A program made the position numbers and the translations under genes. The notes under the pieces are model-generated. The model was not told where the DNA came from and did no database searches. It saw only the letters and a program-made list of their open reading frames with translations. From Viscum album (Eukaryota > Streptophyta > Magnoliopsida > Santalales > Viscaceae), in NCBI GenBank assembly GCA_963277665.1, contig OY728121.1:1657862062-1657926061 (forward strand): a stretch of 64,000 nucleotides of DNA. Direction: 5' to 3'. This document shows, one piece after another, positions 22,957-34,438 of this stretch. The stretch's first letter is position 1. Every line of letters starts with the position of its first letter.

Positions 22957-24863
22957 TGTAACACCCCAAGATTTCATAGTGTGTTATTTCTTCAAAATAA
23001 TTCAATAACTTGCACTACACGCAACACCGAGTTCAATCACACCATGAATTACCAAAGGGAAAAAGCCATTCAAAAGAGGTTAATAATATTATTGACTAAA
23101 TTTTAAACTTTATATAATCCTTATAATTTTAGATTCCATATTATGAGTTTCTTAGATATAATGCAAGAACAAATTCATTTTCAGTATTGCACTTTTATCA
23201 AATTTTAATAGTGAACCATTTTTAAATACTATATTTTAAACTTTTTGACTAAATGGGGACATCAAAAATTTAAAATGAAACATCCCAAGCTTCTACGGTA
23301 CGTTTCCCTTCGAATAATGCGATAGCGTGTGTTGTACGCAACCTCGAGTTCTAACACACACCACAACTAATTAAACTAGCCGTTGTGAATAGTAATACCT
23401 ACTTTTTGAAATCATAAATATTATATATTTCAAAATGGACTTCATTTTTGGATTTGGAATATCAAAATTATCCTAGGGTGAAATTTTGGTACATTTCGGA
23501 TAACTTTCATATTTTGATGAATAGTGAAAATTACTAAATTTTAATTAAAAACAACTTTTTTAATCAAAATAATTAATAGTGATAAATTATGAATTGGAGT
23601 GGTTTTAAAGTATATTTAGAATATATTTTTACATTTTAATATAATTTTGGTCATTGGACATAATTTTACAATTAAACCGAACATAAACAAGTGCCAATCT
23701 TTTGATAGTTATTATCTCTTAAAAACACGCTTTTTGTTTTGACAGCGGGAATTAATTTTAAATTAATTTCTGCCACTTCTGTGTTTTGAATTTGGGAAAA
23801 TGGATTCCATATTTGGAATCAGGATGTTCAAATTGTGTATATAGGTAACTTTTATTTTTAGACATTTTGAATAGTTACTGTGGTAAATATTTTATTTACC
23901 ATGGTTAAAGGGTAAATCCGGTAAATAAGGGTTAAAAAAAATAATATTATAATAATACAAAATTACCCTAAAACGTGTCATAACCTTATTGGTGGACACA
24001 TACCCGACCATGGGCATCCTTGGGTCAATTTGGGGACCCCTTGGAGCCACTTGTATGTGGTAGGGACACATTATATTAATAAAGTTAAAATAAAAATAAA
24101 AATGGCATAAGCTTACATCTTTTAGAAGAACAATTTTTACATAGGGTTATACATGTTGGATTTTCGATTATAAATATTCATTAGAAACATAAAAAGATTT
24201 CCTACATAATGATATTTTATTTATAATTTTTAGACATTAAATAATTTATTTTATTTATGACACAATGATGATGAAGTAATTACTATAATAGTGAAAAATT
24301 AAAATAATTGATATTATAAATACCAAAATAAATATAATATGAACCTTTTAATGAATTAAACTAATTTTCTAGGATAATATGATATATTAGGATTTATTTA
24401 ATTGACTTTGTTCGAAGTAATCAATCTGTTATGAGTTTCACAAAAATCAACTATTGAATAGTGTCAAAATTGACATAAAAGAGTTCTTAAAACTAATATT
24501 ATATTATTATTTGATATTAAATTCCTAAAAATCTAAGGTTCGGCCAAGAGACTTATATTATGATAGGTTAATCATTAATGGACCACTTGGGGGTCTCTTG
24601 GATGTATATTGTAAGTTTATTAACCATATTATATAAAAATACAAAGAGACATTGTAAAAGTGAAACTAATTAACTTAGAGTTAATACTTAAAGATAAGGT
24701 TAATATAAGTACCCAAACCTGTCTAAATTCTATTGGATGAGTTGTTTTCGACCTATCCCCACCTCATACTTTGAATAGTCAACTTTGGAGCCTTTGGAAA
24801 CCGAATATTAATTTATTATAAATTAACATTTCTAGCTTTTCCAAAGGTGCCCCTCACCCCTCT

Positions 24864-24870
24864 TATAAAA
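24864..24870 (+). promoter_or_regulatory. Candidate TATA box of element B 5' LTR
   Basis: TATAAAA followed by gggcactcc and a pyrimidine-rich stretch (cctccttctcttttcctcac), a standard plant promoter look. Transcription would start about 30 bases downstream. This leaves a transcribed R-U5 part of about 2.5 kb inside the LTR. Confidence 0.65.
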
Positions 24871-25210
24871 GGGCACTCCTCCTTCTCTTTTCCTCACACC
24901 TCTCAAGCCACTTGGCTCGTCCAAACTCTGCCCAACTAAGCTCCACACATCCCTCTCCTCCTCCTTGAAGCTTCCCCTTAGGCAGAAAGCATTTCAAGAA
25001 GTCCTTTGGTTCCAACCAAAGTGAGTTACCTAAATTAAAGGTAACGATTTCTCTTAAATTATTTTCATTTATTTTGCTTCTCCAACCCCAAAACTCTTTT
25101 TATTTCCTTTCTTTTGTAACAACACCAGTATCCTCAATATTCTAGGATGTTGTTATAAGAAGGATTCAAACTACACATACACACAACTTCATCTAATGGA
25201 TGATGAACAT

Positions 25211-25652
25211 AATGTTTCTGTGGATGGCAAACTAACGCCTCACGAAACGATGATTGTTCAAATACATCTTACCGCCTCTCATGGTGGCCATTATGATGGC
25301 ACTGTAATTAAATATGATATTAATGATATATATTTTATATATAAGCTTCTGTAATTCCATTTTATTTCATACCATTATTCGTTTCATGTTGTATATACAT
25401 ACGATAATTTCATTTGAGGAAGTGCGGACTGCCGCCCCCTTAAAATGATATGACTCGTTCATACCACACATGGAACGTATAAAGGATGGTGTTAATGAAC
25501 TTAAGTAACATGTATAAAATATTATATTATACTGGAATAGTAATATACCTATGTATCATCTGTATTTGATTCTTTTAAAATAAAAATTAAATGGAAGTAG
25601 CGTTTGTGCGTACGTACGGACTACCGTCTCCACGAACGCGATGAGATTCATT
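25211..25652 (+). repeat. Three copies of the shared LTR module, element B 5' LTR
   Basis: Copies at 25211-25265, 25411-25465 and 25593-25652, spaced about 190 bases. Common pattern: (g)tgcg...cggactaccgcctcc.cgaa.cgatg..attcat. The third copy has gtgcgtacgtacggactacc. The 3' LTR copies are at 32238-32292, 32438-32492 and 32620-32679. Confidence 0.7.
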
Positions 25653-26617
25653 ATCCATCGTATCCATTCAAGTATAATTATCATTTGATGATTTAAAAAT
25701 GATGTTTAAGGACTTGATACCATTCTGGATTTGAATAATATACAACTTATCCTTTACAAACATGTCTTACATAACAAAACATACAAAAGCAAACAAGTAA
25801 GTTCACACTCGAAACAACGATAATACTAAGATTTTATTATCAAATCAATATTAAAAGATCATATATGATATCATATTAATGTATATGATTCTTGTATAAT
25901 TTAATAACAATTATTTCACCATTATACAGGAGGTTAACCTACCCCAACCAAGGAAAAGTACAAGGTAAGGGTTATTTCACAATCTCTTCCTTATCCGAGG
26001 TTGTTTATACGTAATAATCTACTGGGATATCTTTATCATCCACATCCATGTTTCTTAAAAATGTATTTCAAAACATTTTTACTATTTACAAGAATATGGG
26101 TTAAAGTCATTTATACCCTTGTTTGACTTTTTATAAGAGGTTTATAAAGGAATCTTTCCGTCGTTTTCAAAACAAGGTCCTTTTTAACCTTTTCGACAGA
26201 ATTGAGGTAAGAATGTTTTTTTTAACTTATACGGCGGGTGCGGTTATTTTCCGCCGTTATAAAATTGTCAAAGCTTTCCTTACAAGCTTACAAGAATATT
26301 TTCAAGAAAATGTTTTATATTATATGGCTCTTAAATGATTTCAAAAATAGAAAGAGATATTTCCCTAAAAAGTGTTTTGATTTCATCTATGTCAACATCC
26401 TCTAATGGATTTTACGCTTATTTGAAGTTGATTTATTATAATACAAAACTTCTATATTGTATTGAAGGTTTTGTGATATGTTTGACTGTGGATGTGCTAT
26501 TTTATACCATTCATAGTTTATGTTGAAACTATTGACATTTCGTATGCTAGTTTTAATCCGAATGTTTATGTTATATTTCAAACTTTTCTTCAGATGAATG
26601 TGCTAAACAAGTATGTT

Positions 26618-26860
26618 CCGGGTTGGGGACCGGTAAAAGTAAGCCCTCCAGGTTGGGGACTGGTTAAAGTAAGCCCTCCAGGTTAGGGACTGGTAAAAGT
26701 ATGCCCTCCGGGTTGGTGTCCGGTTATTAGAGGCACTCCGGGTTGGTGTCCGGTTATTAGAGGCACTCCGGGTTGGTGTCCGGTTATTAGAGGCACTCCG
26801 GGTTGGTGTACGGTTATTAGAGGCACTCCGGGTTGGGTTCCGGTTAGAAGTAACCCCTAG
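26618..26860 (+). repeat. 30-bp minisatellite in element B 5' LTR
   Basis: Eight head-to-tail units of 30-31 bp. Early units read ccgggttggggaccggtaaa...; later ones ccgggttggtgtccggttat.... Four neighbouring units are nearly identical, which suggests recent unit duplication. The same number of units is at 33645-33887. Confidence 0.93.
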
Positions 26861-27406
26861 GTCTTGGGATGATGCCTAGACAAAGAAATTAACGTTTAGC
26901 ATTATGCATTCCAACATTATGAAAGTGGTTATTGATTTTTGCATGTGATTATTCGATTAGTAGAATATCCATGTGAATAAGTAAATGGCATTATTTCATT
27001 TTATTTATGCCATACCATGTTGAATGTTCATGTTTAAAAGGCTTTTGTTTTAGTTATACATTGCCTTAAATGTTTATTCTTATTTATGAAAGTTTCTGCT
27101 ATATTGTTATCCTTACTGGGCATTTGAGCTCACCCCTTTTCTATGTTTTATTTTTCCCAGGTAGTGAAGAAGTAAATTATGAATGACTTTCAGGGATATT
27201 ATGAGGGGTTAATTGTGTGGATTGTGGAAACATTATGTTGTTGTATTAGTTTTTCATTTTGAAATGTAATGTAAAACTTATGAATATATCTAGTGTTTCC
27301 AAGGCTACTAAACCAATCGGTCTTTCGAGATTTGATCTTTCTTGTGATCATGCCAATGTTACGAAGTAATGCACCGACTCTGGGCAGCTGGGGTCGGGGC
27401 GTTACA

Positions 27407-27420
27407 GTTGGTATCAGAGG
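27407..27420 (+). other. Element B primer-binding site
   Basis: gttggtatcagagg abuts the LTR end. It fits the initiator tRNA-Met complement. Confidence 0.92.
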
Positions 27421-27907
27421 AAGTTTAGTACAAACCTTGGAAGCTAGATTTAGATAAACTCTGATTAGAGCACGTAGACCTAAGATGAACTTTGAGGATT
27501 AGTATAGAAGAACTTCCTAGAATTTTGGTATTGTAGAGATTTTGTGAGTTTTCCGAGCAATACATCCCTGTCTGGATACGAGCAGGTAGAGGCGGCTCTG
27601 GCACAGATGTACCTAGGGGTAAAACCCGAAAACACCGCTTTGAGCTAGACTCGAACGGGAACTGGTGCACGACAACGGGCCTTGCTGCACTCTTGGTTAC
27701 GACACTCCCGGGGGATATGCTTAGGATAACTCTCATTTTCTTTACAAATCATTATGAAGGGTTTATGAGTATATACTTCCTCAAAGAAAACATTTTTATG
27801 ATTATGGATTATATCCATAAATAGTTAAATTTATGTTAAGTGTTTTATAAGTATGGGATTATGTATTTTGATTCATAAACTGATCTAGTTTATGCCATTG
27901 TTTAGAA
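27421..27907 (+). other. Element B leader with GC-rich island
   Basis: An untranslated leader of about 490 bp. Bases 27537-27824 stay open in one plus frame with no start codon, and about 27560-27725 is clearly more GC-rich than its surroundings. I do not recognise the encoded sequence. The antisense open frame at 27736-27425 is not supported by any motif. Confidence 0.6.
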
Positions 27908-28426
27908 ATGGCGCCCAGTAGAAGGAATGAGAACTCCAGAAATACACATGATTCAAAGAGAAGGAAGGATCATATCTTTCATGGTCTTAAGCTAGAATTT
28001 ATAAGAGAAATAGTCTCCCATGTATTATCATCATATGAAGAAATAATATCATGTGTTGATAAGATAAGTAAAGAGTTTACTGAGTCCTATGGCTTTGAAG
28101 GGAATCAAGAGATGAAAAGGATGGAAGAGAGAAAGATGGATAAAGGGAAAAGGGAAAAGAGGAATTTTCCCATATGTAGTAACTGTGGAAAGAAACACCC
28201 TGGAACTTGCCTGAAAGGAATGGGAGTTTGTTATAAGTGTGGAGGAAAAGGGCACAAAGTACGTGACTTCAAGGGTAAGAAAATGGTTTCAAATGTACAA
28301 TGCTTCATTTGCAAGGAGTTTGGACACTACGCGAACCTATGTCCCAGTCATCAGACTATGCCGCAAATGATGCTATTGGATAATAATCAAGTTATGATAC
28401 TACCACAGATGAAGAGGAATGATTAG
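27908..28426 (+). CDS. Mini-gag: zinc-knuckle protein of element B, capsid domain deleted
   Basis: An open frame of 172 codons with ATG at 27908 (MAPSRRNEN), similar to the start of A's gag (MAGTRRNRVN). The next recognisable part (GLKLEFIREI, SYEEIISCVDKI, ESYGFEG) matches A's gag only from GLKPSLRRAL onward, so the central capsid part is missing. Then a Lys/Glu-rich linker leads to three zinc knuckles: CSNCGKKHPGTC (residues about 88-99), CYKCGGKGHKVRDF (about 109-122, last Cys is Phe) and CFICKEFGHYANLC (about 133-146, intact). Likely role, inferred: RNA binding or packaging of the element's transcript. It could also be a passive remnant, open because the copy is young. Confidence 0.75.
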   Translation: MAPSRRNENSRNTHDSKRRKDHIFHGLKLEFIREIVSHVLSSYEEIISCVDKISKEFTESYGFEGNQEMKRMEERKMDKGKREKRNFPICSNCGKKHPGTCLKGMGVCYKCGGKGHKVRDFKGKKMVSNVQCFICKEFGHYANLCPSHQTMPQMMLLDNNQVMILPQMKRND

Positions 28427-28997
28427 AGTTCTTATGTTGATTATGTCAATTGAGTGTTGTATCAACAATGTACTTGTTATAATAATTATGGAGTATATAA
28501 GGATTGTACTGCAGTACTATTTCATTAAGGACTTGAGTTTGTGTGGAACAAAGAAAAGTGACTCAATAGAAGGTTAAATTTTTGGAAAATATTTGGTTGA
28601 GAGAAAGATAAACCATAATATGGTTCTGATACCGAAGTAGTGATTTTAGAATAATACATGATTGATTTGGATAAATTATATTGGATATTCTTGACTACCT
28701 TGAAGCTGATTAATGATTTGTATATTCCATCATTGTGGGGTTTAAAACATTTTTGGATTGATGAAGTATATCCAGCATTCTATATGGAATAAGGGAGCAT
28801 GAATGTAATCAATAAGGATTATGGTAAATCAGGATGTTTCAGTGTTTTAAAAGAATACATGATGAAGGTATTAATATTCTATTATAGGGTAAAAAGGATC
28901 TACATTATGTTTACCTTCCTTATAAATGTTGGACTGTGAGTTTGGACAGAAGTATTTTGGATAAATTCTAAGTTTGATATTAATTTTGGACTGCCAT
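28427..28997 (+). other. Element B internal, non-coding part 1
   Basis: AT-rich stretch after the mini-gag. Loosely similar to element D 37322-37930. No open frame or motif recognised; pol is absent. Confidence 0.6.
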
Positions 28998-29115
28998 AAA
29001 AGGACAACCCGGAGGTCGGGCGGCAACCCGTCGCGTCCGGCAAAGCTGCGAGACTTGAACCCGCAACCGAAGGGCGACAAGGGTGTATCACCTACCACTG
29101 GCCCACGAGATGTCC
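28998..29115 (-). repeat. tRNA-like (SINE-type) segment with A and B boxes
   Basis: A GC-rich block of about 118 bp in AT-rich DNA. On the minus strand it has an A-box-like TGGGCCAGTGGTAGG (29105-29091) and a B-box-like GGGTTCAAGTCTCGC (29062-29048) about 28 bases apart, ending with GGTTGTCCTTTT. This is the internal RNA polymerase III promoter layout of tRNA-derived SINEs. Its ends form a short inverted repeat (aggaca...tgtcct). A diverged copy is at the same place in element D (37931-38050). It does not fold as a normal tRNA by eye. Confidence 0.65.
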
Positions 29116-29969
29116 TGGATTAAATAATTTAGTTTTTATTAAAAGATCTTGTAGATGAATTATAAATTCGATTATTTTGGAACCCTATACGAATAGTGTA
29201 AATAGAATTTTTTTTACGTTCTATTATGTTTTAGAGTGAAAGATGAGTTTGTGGTAGAAATTTATTAATGGATAAAACTCTAAAGTATGTATACCTCCTT
29301 ATGTTCTTAGCCAATCTCATAAATAAATTCCACAACATTAAGAAAATGAACTTAGAACAAAAATGTTGTCCTAGATGGTACCTTAAATCATCACTAATTT
29401 ATGGCTTTGGGATTGTTGGCCTTTTCATAGCCATGTTCTCTACCACTCTCCATCAGATAATTGATAGTTAGATTTCTCCTCCATATCCATATTTTCCTAC
29501 ATGGATCCCTAGTATGTGTTATTTTCGGTAATCTTCATACTTTCCACTCTTTAGTTTAAATAGAGGCCTCATTAATTCATTTTTCGATGTGGGATTTCAA
29601 CTAGGATATTTTGAAACGTCAAAAATGTGTTATCCTAATACCCTATGTTTTGTTGAACCGATGGTATTTCAATTCATCATAGATTAATGAATTTAAGGAA
29701 CTCAATTTTATACTTGTTTGTGATTGATGACCTCAATCAATACCTATAAATATTTACGTTTTTCCTCCGATTATATGTCTCCAATTTCCACCAATGTTCT
29801 CCTAATCGAGATCATAATTTGGTGGTGACCCTTTGATTTCTATTTTCCTCATATTAAGACTAAATTTTAGTAACCCAATTTCCGATGTGGGTTTTCCCAC
29901 AAATATATTTTCTACTTTCAACCTTTTATTTTCGAAGAACAATTTCAAATTGCGAGGACGCAATTTATT
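29116..29969 (+). other. Element B internal, non-coding part 2
   Basis: AT-rich, no pol motif. Aligns with element D 38051-38750 (shared 'ccttatgttcttag' type words near 29296). The short open frame at 29268-29471 shows no recognisable domain. Confidence 0.55.
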
Positions 29970-29983
29970 GAAGGAGGGGAGAG
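29970..29983 (+). other. Element B polypurine tract
   Basis: gaaggaggggagag directly before the 3' LTR start TGTAAC. Confidence 0.92.
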
Positions 29984-32900
29984 TGTAACAGCCCAATATT
30001 TCATAGTGTGTTATTTCTTCAAAATAATTCAATAACTTGCACTACACGCAACACCGAGTTCAATCACACCATGACTTACCAAAGGGAAAAAGCCATTCAA
30101 AAGAGGTTAATAATATTATTGACTAAATTTTAAACTTTATATAATCCTTATAATTTTAGATTCCATATTATGAGTTTCTTAGATATAATGCAAGAACAAA
30201 TTCATTTTCAGTATTGCACTTTTATCAAATTTTAATAGTGAACCATTTTTAAATACTATATTTTAAACTTTTTGACTAAATGGGGACATCAAAAATTTAA
30301 AATGAAACATCCCAAGCTTCTACGGTACGTTTCCCTTCGAATAATGTGATAGCGTGTGTTGTACGCAACCTCGAGTTCTAACACACACCACAACTAATTA
30401 AACTAGCCGTTGTGAATAGTAATACCTACTTTTTGAAATCATAAATATTCTATATTTCAAAATGGACTTCATTTTTGGATTCGGAATATCAAAATTATCC
30501 TAGGGTGAAATTTTGGTACATTTCGGATAACTTTCATATTTTGATGAATAGTGAAAATTACTAAATTTTAATTAAAAACAACTTTTTTAATCAAAATAAT
30601 TAATAGTGATAAATTATGAATTGGAGTGGTTTTAAAGTATATTTAGAATATATTTTTACATTTTAATATAATTTTGGTCATTGGACATAATTTTACAATT
30701 AAACCGAACATAAACAAGTGTCAATCTTTTGATAGTTATTATCTCTTAAAAACACGCTTTTTGTTTTGACAGCGGGAATTAATTTTAAATTAATTTCTGC
30801 CACTTCTGTGTTTTGAATTTGGGAAAATGGATTCCATATTTGGAATCAGGATGTTCAAATTGTGTATATAGGTAACTTTTATTTTTAGACATTTTGAATA
30901 GTTACTGTGGTAAATATTTTATTTACCATGGTTAAAGGGTAAATCCGGTAAATAAGGGTTAAAAAAAATAATATTATAATAATACAAAATTACCCTAAAA
31001 CGTGTCATAACCTTATTGGTGGACACATACCCGACCATGGGCATCCTTGGGTAAATTTGGGGACCCCTTGGAGCCACTTGTATGTGGTAGGGACACATTA
31101 TATTAATAAAGTTAAAATAAAAATAAAAATGGCATAAGCTTACATCTTTTAGAAGAACAATTTTTACATAGGGTTATACATGTTGGATTTTCGATTATAA
31201 ATATTCATTAGAAAGATAAAAATATTTCCTACATAATGATATTTTATTTATAATTTTTAGATATTAAATAATTTATTTTATTTATGACACAATGATGATG
31301 CAGTAATTACTATAATAGTGAAAAATTAAAATAATTGATATTATAAATACCAAAATAAATATAATATGAACCTTTTAATGAATTAAACTAATTTTCTAGG
31401 ATAATATGATATATTAGGATTGATTTAATTGACTTTGTTCGAAGTAATCAATCTGTTATGAGTTTCACAAAAATCAACTATTGAATAGTGTCAAAATTGA
31501 CATAAAAGAGTTCTTAAAACTAATATTATATTATTATTTGATATTAAATTCCTAAAAATCTAAGGTTCGGCCAAGAGACTTATATTATGATAGGTTAATC
31601 ATTAATGGACCACTTGGGGGTCGCTTGGATGTATATAGTAAGTTTATTAACCATATTATATAAAAATACAAAGAGACATTGTAAAAGTGAAACTAATTAA
31701 CTTAGAGTTAATACTTAAAGATAAGGTTAATATAAGTACCCAAACCTGTCTAAATTCTATTGGATGAGTTGTTTTCGACCTATCCCCACCTCATCCTTTT
31801 AATAGTCAACTTTGGAGCCTTTGGAAACCGAATATTAATTTATTATAAATTAACATTTCTAGCTTTTCCAAAGGTGCCCCTCACCCCTCTTATAAAAGGG
31901 CACTCCTCCTTCTCTTTTCCTCACACCTCTAAAGCCACTTGGCTCGTCCAAACTCTGCCCAACTAAGCTCCACACATCCCTCTCATCCTCCTTGAAGCTT
32001 CCCATTAGGCAGAAAGCATTTCAAGAAGTCCTTTGGTTCCAACCAAAGTGAGTTACCTAAATTAAAGGTAACGATTTCTCTTAAATTATTTTCATTTATT
32101 TTGCTTCTCCAACCCCAAAACTCTTTTTATTTCCTTTCTTTTGTAACAACACCAGTATCCTCAATATTCTAGGATGTTTTTATAAGAAGGATTCAAACTA
32201 CACATACACACAACTCCATCTAATGGATGATGAACATAATGTTTCTGTGGATGGAAAACTAACGCCTCACGAAACGATGATTGTTCAAATACATCTTACC
32301 GCCTCTCATGGTGGCCATTATGATGGCACTGTAATTAAATATGATATTAATGATATATATTTTATATATAAGCTTCTGTAATTCCATTTTATTTCATACC
32401 ATTATTCGTTTCATGTTGTATATACATACGATAATTTCATTTGAGGAAGTGCGGACTGCCGCCCCCTTAAAATGATATGACTCGTTCATACCACACATGG
32501 AACGTATAAAGGATGGTGTTAATGAACTTAAGTAACATGTATAAAATATTATATTATACTGGAATAGTAATATACCTATGTATCATCTGTATTTGATTCT
32601 TTTAAAATAAAAATTAAATGGAAGTAGCGTTTGTGCGTACGTACGGACTACCGTCTCCACGAACGCGATGAGATTCATTATCCATCGTATCCATTCAAGT
32701 ATAATTATCATTTGATGATTTAAAAATGATGTTTAAGGACTTGATACCATTCTGGATTTGAATAATATACAACTTATCCTTTACAAACATGTCTTACATA
32801 ACAAAACATACAAAAGCAAACAAGTAAGTTCACACTCGAAACAACGATAATACTAAGATTTTATTATCAAATCAATATTAAAAGATCATATATGATATCA

Positions 32901-34433
32901 TATTAATGTATATGATTCTTGTATAATTTAATAACAATTATTTCACCATTATACAGGAGGTTAACCTACCCCAACCAAGGAAAAGTACAAGGTAAGGGTT
33001 ATTTCACAATCTCTTCCTTATCCGAGGTTGTTTATACGTAATAATCTACTGGGATATCTTTATCATCCACATCCATGTTTCTTAAAAATGTATTTCAAAA
33101 CATTTTTACTATTTACAAGAATATGGGTTAAAGTCATTTATACCCTTGTTTGACTTTTTATAAGAGGTTTATAAAGGAATCTTTCCGTCGTTTTCAAAAC
33201 AAGGTCCTTTTTAACCTTTTCGACAGAATTGAGGTAAGAATGTTTTTTTTAACTTATACGGCGGGTGCGGTTATTTTCCGCCGTTATAAAATCGTCAAAG
33301 CTTTCCTTACAAGCTTACAAGAATATTTTCAAGAAAATGTTTTATATTATATGGCTCTTAAATGATTTCAAAAATAGAAAGAGATATTTCTCTAAAAAGT
33401 GTTTTGATTTCATCTATGTCAACATCCTCTAATGGATTTTACGCTTATTTGAAGTTGATTTATTATAATACAAAACTTCTATATTGTATTGAAGGTTTTG
33501 TGATATGTTTGACTGTGGATGTGCTATTTTATACCATTCATAGTTTATGTTGAAACTATTGACATTTCGTATGCTAGTTTTAATCCGAATGTTTATGTTA
33601 TATTTCAAACTTTTCTTCAGATGAATGTGCTAAACAAGTATGTTCCGGGTTGGGGACCGGTAAAAGTAAGCCCTCCAGGTTGGGGACTGGTTAAAGTAAC
33701 CCTTCCAGGTTAGGGACTGGTAAAAGTATGCCCTCCGGGTTGGTGTCCGGTTATTAGAGGCACTCCGGGTTGGTGTCCGGTTATTAGAGGCACTCCGGGT
33801 TGGTGTCCGGTTATTAGAGGCACTCCGGGTTGGTGTCCGGTTATTAGAGGCACTCCGGGTTGGGTTCCGGTTAGAAGTAACCCCTAGGTCTTGGGATGAT
33901 GCCTAGATAAAGAAATTAACGTTTAGCATTATGCATTCCAACATTATGAAAGTGGTTATTGATTTTTGCATGTGATTATTCGATTAGTAGAATATCCATG
34001 TGAATAAGTAAATGGCATTATTTCATTTTATTTATGCCATACCATGTTGAATGTTCATGTTTAAAAGGCTTTTGTTTTAGTTATACATTGCCTTAAATGT
34101 TTATTCTTATTTATGAAAGTTTCTGCTATATTGTTATCCTTACTGGGCATTTGAGCTCACCCATTTTCTATGTTTTATTTTTCCCAGGTAGTGAAGAAGT
34201 AAATTATGAATGACTTTCAGGGATATTATGAGGGGTTAATAGTGTGGATTGTGGAAACATTATGTTGTTGTATTAGTTTTTCATTTTGAAATGTAATGTA
34301 AAACTTATGAATATATCTAGTGTTTCCAAGGCTACTAAACCAATCGGTCTTTCGAGATTTGATCTTTCTTGTGATCATGCCAATGTTACGAAGTAATGCA
34401 CCGACTCTGGGCAGCTGGGGTCGGGGCGTTACA
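29984..34433 (+). repeat. Element B 3' LTR
   Basis: Partner of 22957-27406, equal length. TATAAAA at 31891-31897; minisatellite at 33645-33887; module copies at 32238-32679. It ends GGGGCGTTACA. Confidence 0.97.
33645..33887 (+). repeat. 30-bp minisatellite in element B 3' LTR
   Basis: Same eight-unit array as 26618-26860 with about three single-base differences. Confidence 0.93.
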
Positions 34434-34438
34434 ATCAC
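34434..34438. repeat. Target-site duplication of element B, right copy
   Basis: atcac, identical to 22952-22956. Confidence 0.96.

Larger units (their letters stand above)
22957..27406 (+). repeat. Element B 5' LTR
   Basis: Begins TGTAACACCCC and ends ...GGGGCGTTACA. It contains a TATA box (24864), three copies of the shared module (25211-25265, 25411-25465, 25593-25652) and a 30-bp minisatellite (26618-26860). Short open frames at 26.1-26.7 kb are repeated at 33.1-33.7 kb only because the LTR is duplicated. Confidence 0.97.
22957..34433 (+). mobile_element. Element B: young pol-less LTR retrotransposon (LARD) with 4450-bp LTRs
   Basis: LTRs 22957-27406 and 29984-34433 have exactly equal length (4450 bp) and differ at only about 30 positions that I could count by eye. 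Perfect 5-bp duplication atcac on both sides. The internal region is 2577 bp with primer site, an open 172-codon gag-like frame, a tRNA-like segment and a clean polypurine tract. There is no protease, RT, RNase H or integrase, so it must be mobilised in trans. LTR layout and zinc knuckles tie it to elements A and D. Confidence 0.95.

Noticed and set aside
26123..26686. Small open frames repeated at 33150-33713
   Set aside because: They are LTR sequence of element B; the duplication reflects the LTR pair, not conserved coding.
26618..26860. CRISPR-like repeat array
   Set aside because: The 30-bp units are directly tandem without unique spacers and lie inside a plant LTR.
28871..29098. Minus-strand open frames of 75 and 63 codons
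   Set aside because: They run across the tRNA-like segment in overlapping frames and encode nothing recognisable.
28998..29115. A functional tRNA gene on the minus strand
   Set aside because: A- and B-box-like motifs are present, but I cannot pair an acceptor stem or a normal anticodon arm, and the segment runs well past tRNA length; a SINE-type origin fits better.
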